Below are positions 1 to 6,118 of a DNA stretch of 9,821 nt, piece after piece (the first letter of the stretch is position 1; every line of letters begins with the position of its first letter). This stretch comes from ASMP01 sp041484115 (GTDB taxonomy: Archaea > Nanobdellota > Nanobdellia > Pacearchaeales > GW2011-AR1). The notes below the pieces were generated by a model that worked only from the letters and a program-made list of their open reading frames with translations, made no database searches and had not been told where the DNA came from. Position numbers and translations under genes: made by a program. The stretch is taken from the NCBI GenBank assembly GCA_041484115.1, contig JBGPHA010000017.1, positions 1 through 9,821 of the forward strand, given 5' to 3'.

Positions 1-9
1 ATGAAACAT
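1..9 (-). other. possible start of a divergent gene (3 codons only)
   Basis: A minus-strand ATG at 9-7 opens a frame that runs off the left edge after three codons (M-F-H). The octamer 29 nt upstream of it, GTTAAAGG at 38-31, resembles the TATA elements seen elsewhere in the window but lacks their TTTA beginning. A gene divergent from the deacylase would fit the layout, but there is too little sequence to support it. This is a weak suggestion only. Confidence 0.2.
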
Positions 10-23
10 TTATTTCAATAATC

Positions 24-31
24 TTTAAAAC
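24..31 (+). promoter_or_regulatory. TATA box of the deacylase gene, leaderless
   Basis: The octamer TTTAAAAC begins exactly 29 nt before the A of the ATG at 53. That places the expected archaeal transcription start on or beside the start codon. No Shine-Dalgarno sequence lies between box and ATG, so a leaderless mRNA is inferred. Confidence 0.7.
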
Positions 32-52
32 CTTTAACGCTATTCTAAAATT

Positions 53-862
53 ATGCCCTATCAAAAATTCCTCATTGTGGCTTCAAAGCTTGATAATGCC
101 GGAATAAATATCACAACTCAATTAAGCCAGTTCCAGACAAGCTCTGATAGTTTTAAGTTTTATTTAGTCGATAAGGAGATTATTTATACTGAGAATCTTG
201 ACATGGAAAAAATAAATTCTTACGATTTTATAATCTTTGCCTCTAAACACAAATCAGAAAGCAAGGAAAAGACACTTTCTGTCCATGCTCCTGGAAACTG
301 GCGTTTGGCTGAGTTTGGTGGAGAAAAAAATAAATCCTGCAAATCCTCTGCACTTTTCATGAAATACATCTTTGAAAAGTTGAACGAGAACGCTGTCCAG
401 AATCATATGGATGATTATAAAGTAACTATGGAAGCGACACATCATGGCCCATTGATTGAAAAACCATGCCTATTCATTGAAATCGGTTCCACAGACACAG
501 AATGGACCAATAGCAAGGCAGGATTTGTCGTGGCAAAAACAATCCATGAGGCAATTAGCAGTTTTAAGGAAAATCCATATAATGAAATCGCGATTGCAAT
601 TGGCGGCCCTCATTATTGCCCAAGCTTCAACAAAATTCAGTTAAAGTCTAATGTGGCCATTTCTCATGTTATCCCTCAGCATGCTTTTCCATTGACAGAA
701 GAAATGGTCTCTGAAGCTGTAACAAAAACAGAAGAAGAAATTGACTTTGTCCTTTTAGACTGGAAGGGTTTGGGAAATTCAGAGCAGAGGCAGAGAATTA
801 TTAAAATTCTAGACAAACTTTATCTGAATTACAGAAAAACTAGCGATATTAAAAAAGAATAA
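53..862 (+). CDS. dtdA: D-aminoacyl-tRNA deacylase, archaeal DTD2/GEK1 type
   Basis: This enzyme hydrolyses D-amino acids wrongly attached to tRNA, freeing the tRNA and keeping D-residues out of proteins; it acts in the cytoplasm. The 269 residues match the usual size of the archaeal/plant DTD2 family, a zinc-dependent group unrelated to bacterial DTD1. Family signatures are visible in order: SVHAPGNW (76-83), EATHHGP (127-133), GSTDTEW (145-151), GGPHYCP (184-190) and HVIPQHAF (205-212). The conserved histidines (H130, H131, H187, H205, H210) are the likely metal and catalytic ligands; that assignment is inferred from the family. The start at 53 is supported by a TATA box exactly 29 nt upstream. 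The gene stands alone and converges with the membrane-protein gene two bases downstream. Neither truncation nor frameshift is seen. This is a confident family call. Confidence 0.95.
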   Translation: MPYQKFLIVASKLDNAGINITTQLSQFQTSSDSFKFYLVDKEIIYTENLDMEKINSYDFIIFASKHKSESKEKTLSVHAPGNWRLAEFGGEKNKSCKSSALFMKYIFEKLNENAVQNHMDDYKVTMEATHHGPLIEKPCLFIEIGSTDTEWTNSKAGFVVAKTIHEAISSFKENPYNEIAIAIGGPHYCPSFNKIQLKSNVAISHVIPQHAFPLTEEMVSEAVTKTEEEIDFVLLDWKGLGNSEQRQRIIKILDKLYLNYRKTSDIKKE

Positions 863-873
863 TATTATTTTTT
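851..873. terminator. symmetrical bidirectional terminator in a 2-bp convergent gap
   Basis: Six A residues (851-856), the perfect palindrome AATAATATTATT (858-869) and a T-run (868-873) straddle the junction of two convergent genes whose stop codons are only two bases apart (862 and 865). Read from either side, each gene runs into a T-run, the known signal for archaeal RNA polymerase termination. The stop codons of both genes are embedded in the palindrome. Confidence 0.6.
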
Positions 874-1305
874 CTTCCAAGCCATTATTCCTAGAACTAC
901 TAAATTGACAAGAGGAATTGCCAAAAGCAAGCTTATCCAGCCTGGGAATTTAAGCTTTTTAGCAACTATCCAGAAAAACCAAATACCCGCTGCTAAAACG
1001 AAAACACGTCCAAATGGAAGTACACTAAGTAGAAGAATCCATGTCCAATGCCCGCTCTTTTTAGCCATCTGCGTTAAAAGATAAAAATTTGCAATAGGTA
1101 TCCACGCAAGCCAAGCGTTTTTTGTCTTTGTTTTTTTAGCAATAGCCATCAAAGCTAGAGCAGCATATACATAAACAACAATACAGAAAATAATGAAAAG
1201 GAAAATCATAGTTGCAAGTAATGCACCAGTAGCCCCTCCGATAAAAGCCTGTTTAAATCCAGTAAGATTAGTCCAATTCCAAGCCATATCCCATTGGTTA
1301 ACCAT
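865..1305 (-). CDS. small three-helix membrane protein (DUF5684-like)
   Basis: This is a 146-residue integral membrane protein of unknown function. Hydrophobic stretches at about 28-56, 86-114 and 122-143 suggest three membrane spans, with a basic C-terminal tail (WKKK). Between the first two spans lies the segment KTKTKNAWLAWIPIANFYLL (58-77). From memory, this 'KT..AW.AWIPi.N.yll' pattern is typical of the DUF5684 family, which occurs in bacteria and DPANN archaea; I could not verify the match. The start at 1305 is supported by TTTATAAA exactly 29 nt upstream, so the in-frame ATG six codons further in is not needed. It is divergent from the GGDEF gene and convergent with the deacylase gene, and it appears to be transcribed alone. 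No catalytic motif is visible. Confidence 0.75.
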   Translation of the reverse strand: MVNQWDMAWNWTNLTGFKQAFIGGATGALLATMIFLFIIFCIVVYVYAALALMAIAKKTKTKNAWLAWIPIANFYLLTQMAKKSGHWTWILLLSVLPFGRVFVLAAGIWFFWIVAKKLKFPGWISLLLAIPLVNLVVLGIMAWKKK

Positions 1306-1326
1306 TATTCAAAATAGCAAATATCC

Positions 1327-1334
1327 TTTATAAA
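1327..1334 (-). promoter_or_regulatory. TATA box of the small membrane-protein gene
   Basis: On the minus strand TTTATAAA begins at 1334, exactly 29 nt before the A of the ATG at 1305. No Shine-Dalgarno sequence is present, so a leaderless transcript is inferred. The box lies three bases from the oppositely oriented box of the GGDEF gene, so the 60-bp gap is one compact divergent promoter. Confidence 0.65.
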
Positions 1335-1336
1335 AC

Positions 1337-1344
1337 TTTATTAA
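1337..1344 (+). promoter_or_regulatory. TATA box of the GGDEF gene
   Basis: TTTATTAA begins exactly 29 nt before the ATG at 1366. It is back-to-back with the minus-strand box at 1334-1327, so binding at one promoter may hinder the other. That competition is an inference from the spacing alone. Confidence 0.6.
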
Positions 1345-1365
1345 TCTGGGATCATTTAAATTTAA

Positions 1366-1956
1366 ATGGATAAAAAACTGAGCAAGAAAATAGATGCGCT
1401 TGATCCAAGATTCAGAAAAAAGATAGGAGATTTATTCAGCGCCATGAACGAATCTATTTCTATGCTTTATGAAGCAGCAACCCATGATGAAAAAACAGGG
1501 CTTTACAATAACAAGTTTTTTGAAAGTGTCCTTGAAATGGAAATGGAAAAAGCCCAGAGAGAGCAACAGAACCTCTGTCTTTTTATAATTGACATTGATT
1601 TCTTCAAAAAAATAAATGACAAATATGGGCATATTAAAGCAGATGAATTTCTTAAAAAACTTGCAGATGTGATCAAAAAACAACTCAGGATTTCAGATGT
1701 TGTAGCCCGTTTTGGTGGAGAAGAGTTTTTTATTCTTCTTCCTCATACATCTCTTTCTAAAGCTAAGGCTTTGACCTCTCGTTTGAGAAATGCAATAAAA
1801 TCAGATCCTGTATTAAAGAAACATGGAATTAACGTCTCCGGTGGCTTGGCCTGCTATAAAAAAGGAGACAGCAAGAAAATATTAAAAAAACGTGCTGATA
1901 AAGCTCTCTACAAAGCAAAAGAGTCTGGAAGAGACAGGTTCGTTGCGATTGAGTGA
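1366..1956 (+). CDS. stand-alone diguanylate cyclase (GGDEF domain)
   Basis: The predicted reaction is the joining of two GTP into cyclic di-GMP. The 196-residue protein is nearly all GGDEF domain, from about residue 38. Visible are TGLYN (44-48), DIDFFKKIND (76-85), the active-site signature GGEEF (117-121) and the C-terminal RADKALYKAKESGRDR (176-191). RISD (108-111) lies five residues before GGEEF, exactly where the RxxD product-inhibition site belongs, so feedback control by c-di-GMP is likely. One change from consensus is KADEF (91-95), where family members usually have a glycine before the aspartate. The N-terminal 37 residues are charged and helical-looking; there is no membrane span or sensor domain. 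Such proteins are abundant in bacteria and uncommon in archaea, so transfer from bacteria is plausible. No phosphodiesterase or PilZ receptor is in the window. Confidence 0.93.
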   Translation: MDKKLSKKIDALDPRFRKKIGDLFSAMNESISMLYEAATHDEKTGLYNNKFFESVLEMEMEKAQREQQNLCLFIIDIDFFKKINDKYGHIKADEFLKKLADVIKKQLRISDVVARFGGEEFFILLPHTSLSKAKALTSRLRNAIKSDPVLKKHGINVSGGLACYKKGDSKKILKKRADKALYKAKESGRDRFVAIE

Positions 1957-1992
1957 TTGTTACTTCTTTAAAAGAACAACAATGTAGAAAAA

Positions 1993-2000
1993 TTTATAAG
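1993..2000 (+). promoter_or_regulatory. TATA box that fixes the start of the orphan gene
   Basis: TTTATAAG begins exactly 29 nt before the ATG at 2022. This spacing, shared with seven other genes here, argues for translation from 2022. A GTG at 1953 opens the same frame earlier but overlaps the stop of the GGDEF gene. Confidence 0.65.
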
Positions 2001-2021
2001 GTTCTTTTTTCTAAGAAAACC

Positions 2022-2678
2022 ATGGATAAAAAAGAAAAACCTAAAGTTAGGGTTGATACAAAGCCAAGTGGAATAGAATCAGCAGTAATTTATTCCCCCT
2101 TTGATGAAGCATATGAATCTTTGACAGAAAAAGGTTATGAAATAATTTCTTTGCCTCAAAATGCACAATTAAGAATTAAGGAAGGGGCAGATTCTCCTAT
2201 TTCAAAAAATGGAAACTGGACAAGAGAAGGAGTTCTTTACGTTCCTGGGGAAAAGCCAAGATTAATAAAAAATTCCCCGCTTCTTCAATGGAGAACCCAG
2301 GCTATAGAAGCATATAAAAATGGGGAGGAATTTTCCCCAACAAGATGGCAAGATGAGCAATATTTGATTGGCTCAATTGAATTTCCGCAAGATTATACTG
2401 AAATTTCAATAGATAAACTTGATTCTGAGGCATTGACTATTTATGCATTTGGAGGAAAAGATGAAGCAAGAAATTATGGAGAATTTTTGAGAAATGAAAA
2501 AATAATGAAAGTGCCTATTTGGGTAGTTCCAAAAGAACATGTTAATTCACAAAAATGGCCATTTGTAAGACAAATGTGGTTTTGGTATCTTGACTACAGG
2601 TCTGGTCTTGATGGCAGTAGAAATATCAATCCCAATTCGATGCGTGGGATAAAGATGAATGCAGAAACCAAAAAATAA
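2022..2678 (+). CDS. orphan conserved-looking protein, function unknown
   Basis: This is a 218-residue soluble protein with no signal peptide or membrane span. I do not recognise a characterised family. The core pattern (GYEIISLPQNAQLRI at 38-52, GNWTREGVLYVP at 64-75, LTIYAFGG at 138-145, and an aromatic stretch RQMWFWYLDYRSGLDG at 183-198) resembles conserved hypothetical proteins I recall from Woesearchaeota/Pacearchaeota genomes, often in several diverged copies. That is recollection and not a verified match. The N-terminal 15 residues are lysine-rich and probably disordered. It follows the GGDEF gene on the same strand at 65 nt, but its own TATA box suggests independent transcription. 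The TATA box also decides the ATG at 2022 over an in-frame GTG at 1953. It converges with the next gene six bases away. Confidence 0.7.
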   Translation: MDKKEKPKVRVDTKPSGIESAVIYSPFDEAYESLTEKGYEIISLPQNAQLRIKEGADSPISKNGNWTREGVLYVPGEKPRLIKNSPLLQWRTQAIEAYKNGEEFSPTRWQDEQYLIGSIEFPQDYTEISIDKLDSEALTIYAFGGKDEARNYGEFLRNEKIMKVPIWVVPKEHVNSQKWPFVRQMWFWYLDYRSGLDGSRNINPNSMRGIKMNAETKK

Positions 2679-2680
2679 AG
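2670..2680 (-). terminator. T-tract beyond the saccharopine-dehydrogenase-like gene
   Basis: Just past the minus-strand stop codon (2687-2685) the minus strand reads CTTTATTTTTT. A T-tract of this kind is the usual archaeal termination signal. It overlaps the last codons of the convergent orphan gene. I see no hairpin. Confidence 0.4.
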
Positions 2681-2684
2681 TCTA

Positions 2685-3836
2685 TTAGTTTATAACTTTC
2701 CCGTTCTCATATACAAGCATTTTCCTTTTTCTTAATTCTTTGAAGAATGGTTCTGGGGGAACAATGTCTTCAGGTGCATATGCGCCTGGCTTCTTTATTA
2801 TTTTCTTGAAAATCATCTGCGCTATAATGCTTGCCGGCATTCCTGTATCAATATTGCAGCCAGCATCTTCCCATCCTTTTAATGGGGGAACGATACATTC
2901 CATAAGTATCTCTTCATGTTTTTTATTCTTGCCCTTTACCAAAACCCACAGATTTTCTGTCTCTTTGTAGCCTTTTGGATATTTCAAATCCTTCAATACC
3001 TCTGTAAGAAATTCAACAGGAGCTATTTTCATTCCTTTGTAATCAATTGCCTTTTCTCTTCCCAAACCCAGATCAATTAAAGTCTGTATTGTATTTTTTG
3101 AATGGTCTGGAAAGGCAGCGTGAAACTCAATATTCTTTATCCCTTTTTTTTTGCAAAACTTGTAGAATGTGTAAGTTTCAGGATGATGTCCTACCTTGAA
3201 TTCATATTCTCTACCAACAGCCCTATGGTATGCCCTAATTATGGAATTCATTGGCTTGACTTTTTTTATCATGTTATTGTGTAGATAAGGAGCCTTCGCC
3301 GTAAATTCTTCAATGATACTCTCCATTGAAAAAGGAACGACGAACTTTTTCATGTTCGAAGTCCAAGCAAACCCAACATTAGCAGTGTCAATTTTGTCGA
3401 ATTTTTTGGATGCATAGTTAAGCATGACATTTCCAATTCCTGGTACAGATCCGCAACCAGTGATGTGAATCAGTTTTTTTTCTTTTAGTGTCTTGTTTAA
3501 AGCAAGCTGTTTTTTTGTCATAGGAATATCAGAGCCAAGATCAATTGAATTTGCGCCTGCTTTGATAGCAGCATTCAAGCAGTTCAGGTCCCAGTCCCCT
3601 TCCGCACAGCAGACAACGATTTTTGCGCCTGAATTTTTTATCACTTTGGCAGCGTTGTTTACATCACTCAGATCAACATACTCAAATGATGTCTTCTTAA
3701 ATTTCTTCAACAAATGCTCTACCCTTTTTTTCTCTCTTCCACACATCAAAATAGAATACTTATTTTCTGCCAAATCACGTGAGATTATCCTGCCCTGCAT
3801 TCCAGTAGCGCCTATAACACAAAAATCAAATTTCAT
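2685..3836 (-). CDS. saccharopine dehydrogenase-like NAD(P) oxidoreductase
   Basis: This is a 383-residue cytoplasmic enzyme of the saccharopine dehydrogenase/reductase superfamily. The N-terminal Rossmann fold begins at residue 3 with the dinucleotide loop GATGMQG (9-15), followed by CGRE (32-35) after the second strand. CCAEGDWDLNCLNAAIKAGA (76-95) and GCGSVPGIGNVM (127-138) match the superfamily layout, the latter being the usual 'G..PG..n' turn before the substrate domain. Near the C-terminus are TGMPASI (331-337) and PGAYAPEDIVPPEPFFKEL (350-368). Relatives reduce or oxidise imines between an amino acid and an aldehyde or keto acid, for example in lysine or carboxynorspermidine metabolism; the substrate here cannot be read. 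It follows the FAD oxidoreductase gene on the same strand, 58 nt downstream. It is the only gene here with a convincing Shine-Dalgarno site. The family is firm, the exact activity open. Confidence 0.85.
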   Translation of the reverse strand: MKFDFCVIGATGMQGRIISRDLAENKYSILMCGREKKRVEHLLKKFKKTSFEYVDLSDVNNAAKVIKNSGAKIVVCCAEGDWDLNCLNAAIKAGANSIDLGSDIPMTKKQLALNKTLKEKKLIHITGCGSVPGIGNVMLNYASKKFDKIDTANVGFAWTSNMKKFVVPFSMESIIEEFTAKAPYLHNNMIKKVKPMNSIIRAYHRAVGREYEFKVGHHPETYTFYKFCKKKGIKNIEFHAAFPDHSKNTIQTLIDLGLGREKAIDYKGMKIAPVEFLTEVLKDLKYPKGYKETENLWVLVKGKNKKHEEILMECIVPPLKGWEDAGCNIDTGMPASIIAQMIFKKIIKKPGAYAPEDIVPPEPFFKELRKRKMLVYENGKVIN

Positions 3837-3846
3837 TTCTTTTCGT

Positions 3847-3852
3847 TCACCC
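3847..3852 (-). promoter_or_regulatory. Shine-Dalgarno site of the saccharopine-dehydrogenase-like gene
   Basis: The minus strand reads GGGTGA, of which GGTGA is complementary to the 3' end of archaeal 16S rRNA. It sits 10 nt before the ATG at 3836. It is the only clear Shine-Dalgarno site in the window and marks this gene as the one with a transcribed leader. Confidence 0.6.
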
Positions 3853-3881
3853 TTTTTTATCTTAATATTAATGAAAACGGA

Positions 3882-3889
3882 TTTTTAAA
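3882..3889 (-). promoter_or_regulatory. candidate TATA box giving a short leadered mRNA
   Basis: On the minus strand TTTAAAAA begins at 3889. Applying the 29-nt rule seen at other genes places the transcription start at 3860, an A, which leaves a 24-nt leader containing the Shine-Dalgarno site. The octamer at the leaderless position (TTAAGATA, 3865-3858) is a poorer TATA box. Read-through from the FAD gene just upstream remains possible. Confidence 0.5.
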
Positions 3890-3894
3890 TATAT

Positions 3895-5187
3895 TTAGCT
3901 AATGAGTTGCTTTAAATGACTTAAAGCAAAAGTGATTCTTTTACCAAATATCCTTTGAAAATTATCCGAGAAATAAAATTTTCTATCCATTTTTGTAAAT
4001 TCTGACAAGTCTTCTGCGTCTTTTGGATCTATCACTTTTCTTGCAATATAATCTCCGCAATATGCTGCCCAGTTTAAACCGGCACAACCCATGGCATATT
4101 GAATTGATCTATTGTTTTTATCATAATCAACTATAGGGATAAAATCTTTTGTTACATCAATAAGTCCTGACCAGTGATGGGTAAAATTTACATCTTTTAT
4201 CTCAGGAAACCTTTCTTTTAGTTCATTAATAGATTTCTCTATTATTCTTGAAGAATGAATATATTTAGGATAATAAGTTGCCCAAGGAGTAGAACCTCCA
4301 ACAATAATCCTGTTTCCGGCAACAGGCCTATAATGTGCATATTCTATTCTGGTATCCCAGCACATAAGCTCTCCTTTTGGAAAAAGGAATTTCATTTCTT
4401 GATTGCTTAATGGTTCGCTGATGGCAAGAAAACTCTGAACATGATAAAATTTTTTTGAGAAATCTTCATTAAATTCTGTCTTCATTTTATCCATACATAC
4501 CAATATGTTTTTTGCAGTTACAGAGCCAAGGTGTGTTTTTGCTGTATTCCCCTCTACTTTGTCAACTTCACTATCTTCGTAAATTTTTACTCCTTTTTTT
4601 AAAAGAATATTTTTCATTTCCTGGCAGTATGCAAAAGAATTTATCCCATAAGAGCCAGATGAATATTTTAGCCCTCTCGTGTAACCCTTTCCAGGATGTA
4701 TTTTTTTGAGGGTTGTTTTGTCATAAAGTTCATAAGAATTTCCTGTTTCTTCTTCAGCTTCAGCCTCTTCTTTTATTATATGGTCATGAGATTTTTTAAA
4801 AGATAGATATAAAGAATCCTGTTTTCTTAAGTCGCAATTAAAACCATATTTTTTTATGGTATCTAAAATAAGTTTAACTCCTTTTAAAGGAATTTTATAA
4901 ATTACCTTGGCTTTTTTCTCTCCGTGGTTTTCAATTAATTGTCTTAAATCTTCTTCGCTCTTAGGAGTTAGAAAACCGCCACTTTTTCCAGAAGAACCAC
5001 CTCCGCAGATACTCTTTTCCAGAAGAACAACGTCTTTTCCAGAATCAATCAGCCTTAAGGCAGCATGCAATCCAGCAAATCCGCCTCCAATGACAAGGCA
5101 TTCTGTTTTAATATTTCCTTGAAGAGGAGAACAGTGTGGTGTTTTTATAGGTAAAGAACCAGTATAAAGCCAGTTTTCATATATCAT
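3895..5187 (-). CDS. FAD-dependent oxidoreductase, DAO (glycine/D-amino acid oxidase) family
   Basis: This 430-residue flavoenzyme should oxidise a C-N bond of an amino acid or amine and pass electrons to FAD. A short leader (1-28) precedes the FAD-binding Rossmann segment: GGGFAG (34-39), then the acidic E57 ending the second strand, and CGGGSSGKSGGFL (61-73), the usual contact region around the flavin in this family. SFAYCQEMKNILLKKGVKIY (184-203) precedes the second FAD strand. The C-terminal block has W339, D348 and GCAGLNWAAYCGDYIA (367-382), the family's closing FAD motif. Overall layout and N-terminus resemble PuuB-type gamma-glutamylputrescine oxidoreductases, but the substrate is uncertain. 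The ATG at 5187 is chosen over a TTG at 5202 because a TATA box lies exactly 29 nt before it. The gene starts 16 nt after the methyltransferase stop, so it may be transcribed both with that gene and alone. Confidence 0.85.
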   Translation of the reverse strand: MIYENWLYTGSLPIKTPHCSPLQGNIKTECLVIGGGFAGLHAALRLIDSGKDVVLLEKSICGGGSSGKSGGFLTPKSEEDLRQLIENHGEKKAKVIYKIPLKGVKLILDTIKKYGFNCDLRKQDSLYLSFKKSHDHIIKEEAEAEEETGNSYELYDKTTLKKIHPGKGYTRGLKYSSGSYGINSFAYCQEMKNILLKKGVKIYEDSEVDKVEGNTAKTHLGSVTAKNILVCMDKMKTEFNEDFSKKFYHVQSFLAISEPLSNQEMKFLFPKGELMCWDTRIEYAHYRPVAGNRIIVGGSTPWATYYPKYIHSSRIIEKSINELKERFPEIKDVNFTHHWSGLIDVTKDFIPIVDYDKNNRSIQYAMGCAGLNWAAYCGDYIARKVIDPKDAEDLSEFTKMDRKFYFSDNFQRIFGKRITFALSHLKQLIS

Positions 5188-5203
5188 TACAAAATAAATC
5201 AAT

Positions 5204-5755
5204 TCAGATTTTTAAACATTCCCAAGCAGACAGCTTCTCAAAGAACAATTTTTTAGAAGAAATTTCTTTTGTCTTATAGCCAAGTTTGATAAAATTAACT
5301 TGCTCAGACAGCGAACTTGTTATAATAAAAATACTCCCGCTTTTATTTAGATAGTCTTTGGCTTCTCTTAGAAACCTGACAATTATTTCATTTCCTTTTT
5401 TACCGCCTGTTGTTGCTTTTCTTGAATCCAATGGTTCTTTTTTGTCCAACTTTAGATAAGGAGGATTGAAGGCAATCAGGTCAAATTTACCCTTTAAATT
5501 TTCAAACAAATCAGATCTAATACAGTTGAATCCTAAACTTTTACAATGATTAACAGCTTCTTCATTTACATCACAGCTAAAAATATTCTCTTTTTTTATT
5601 CCAGAAGAAAAAGCTGCCTGTAGATTTATCCCAGAACCTGCACCGATTTCTAGAAACCTTAGGTCAGAATTTTTCTTTAATAATTTGGGAATTTTGACTT
5701 TCAAAACTTCTGACATCAGGTAGGAATCTTCAGATGGTTGGTAAATATCAGGCAT
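5204..5755 (-). CDS. HemK2/Mtq2-like glutamine N5-methyltransferase
   Basis: The likely reaction is transfer of methyl from S-adenosylmethionine to the glutamine of the GGQ motif of archaeal release factor aRF1. The 183 residues fit the short HemK2/Mtq2 branch, which lacks the N-terminal helical domain of bacterial PrmC. Visible are YQPSEDSYLM (5-14), the branch's opening signature; SAM-binding motif LEIGAGSG (35-42); acidic D62 in SCDVNEEAV; substrate-glutamine motif NPPY (97-100); and TTGGKKGNEII (115-125). The known eukaryotic and archaeal enzymes need the zinc partner Trm112, which is not in this window. Human HEMK2 has also been reported to act on lysine, so another target is possible. 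The gene starts 11 nt after the stop of the small membrane-protein gene, with no TATA box at the usual distance and no Shine-Dalgarno site, so co-transcription with it is inferred. Confidence 0.88.
   Translation of the reverse strand: MPDIYQPSEDSYLMSEVLKVKIPKLLKKNSDLRFLEIGAGSGINLQAAFSSGIKKENIFSCDVNEEAVNHCKSLGFNCIRSDLFENLKGKFDLIAFNPPYLKLDKKEPLDSRKATTGGKKGNEIIVRFLREAKDYLNKSGSIFIITSSLSEQVNFIKLGYKTKEISSKKLFFEKLSAWECLKI
5209..5216 (-). promoter_or_regulatory. internal TATA box of the FAD oxidoreductase gene
   Basis: TTTAAAAA on the minus strand begins at 5216, inside the 3' end of the methyltransferase gene and exactly 29 nt before the ATG at 5187. It suggests a leaderless transcript separate from the upstream operon and decides the start codon. 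Confidence 0.6.
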
Positions 5756-5766
5756 TTTAACAAGAA

Positions 5767-6012
5767 TTATCTTTTTTTGCTATTGCCTTTTTTTCTGCCC
5801 ATTTCAGAGAAAACAAAAATGTAAAAAATCTCAAGAATTCCCAAAGTATTAACAATTAATAGGATAACGAACCATGGTTTGCTCTTTCTCATTGCAGATT
5901 TCCAGAGAGCAAGACCTTTCCAGATAAGGGTCCAGATTAATACAAGAGACAAAAGCCAAGTTGGCCAATTAGGGAATATAGACCCTGTAACTCCAAGACC
6001 TTCAAATGCCAT
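5767..6012 (-). CDS. two-helix small membrane protein (DUF5652-like)
   Basis: This is an 81-residue membrane protein of unknown function. Two hydrophobic helices lie at about 17-37 and 47-68, separated by a short basic loop (WKSAMRKSK, 37-45). The C-terminal tail is strongly basic (GRKKGNSKKR). The second helix, WFVILLIVNTLGILEIFYIF, matches the 'WF..Ll..NTlGIleiiYlf' pattern I associate with DUF5652, a family common in CPR bacteria and DPANN archaea; the assignment is from memory. The start at 6012 is supported by TTTATAAG exactly 29 nt upstream. It is the first gene of the minus-strand block, with the methyltransferase only 11 nt behind it. A functional tie to that enzyme is not evident. 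Confidence 0.75.
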   Translation of the reverse strand: MAFEGLGVTGSIFPNWPTWLLSLVLIWTLIWKGLALWKSAMRKSKPWFVILLIVNTLGILEIFYIFVFSEMGRKKGNSKKR

Positions 6013-6033
6013 AAATCATAAAAGAAATATTTA

Positions 6034-6041
6034 CTTATAAA
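6034..6041 (-). promoter_or_regulatory. TATA box of the minus-strand operon
   Basis: TTTATAAG on the minus strand begins at 6041, exactly 29 nt before the ATG at 6012. It is preceded by an A/G-only stretch (GGAAAAAA), a plausible BRE for TFB binding. No Shine-Dalgarno site is present, so the transcript is probably leaderless. Confidence 0.7.
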
Positions 6042-6089
6042 TTTTTTCCTTTTCTTCTTTCTTTGCTGATTTTTAATTCCACTTAAAGA

Positions 6090-6097
6090 TTTAAATA
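6090..6097 (+). promoter_or_regulatory. TATA box of the mgtA-like gene
   Basis: TTTAAATA begins exactly 29 nt before the ATG at 6119, preceded by the purine-rich AAAGA expected of a BRE. A pyrimidine-rich tract (6042-6060) fills the space towards the divergent promoter. Because transcription should start at the ATG, there is no room for a Mg2+-sensing leader such as bacterial mgtA genes carry. Confidence 0.7.
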
Positions 6098-6118
6098 TAT
6101 TATATACTATTTCTTAAA

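Noticed and set aside
1953..2021. GTG start at 1953 extending the orphan protein by 23 residues
   Set aside because: It overlaps the GGDEF stop codon, and the extra segment spans the TATA box that lies exactly 29 nt before the ATG at 2022.
53..5187. A D-amino-acid 'system' joining the D-aminoacyl-tRNA deacylase with the DAO-family flavoenzyme
   Set aside because: The genes are about 3 kb apart with opposite strands and separate promoters. The flavoenzyme looks closer to PuuB than to D-amino-acid dehydrogenases.
5188..5202. TTG start at 5202 for the FAD oxidoreductase
   Set aside because: The ATG at 5187 has a TATA box at the 29-nt spacing seen elsewhere, and DAO-family proteins do not need the five extra residues.
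5204..5755. DNA adenine methyltransferase (restriction-modification) reading of the NPPY motif
   Set aside because: The short length, the opening YQPSEDSYLM signature and TGGKKG after NPPY fit HemK2/Mtq2. There is no target-recognition domain and no nuclease neighbour.
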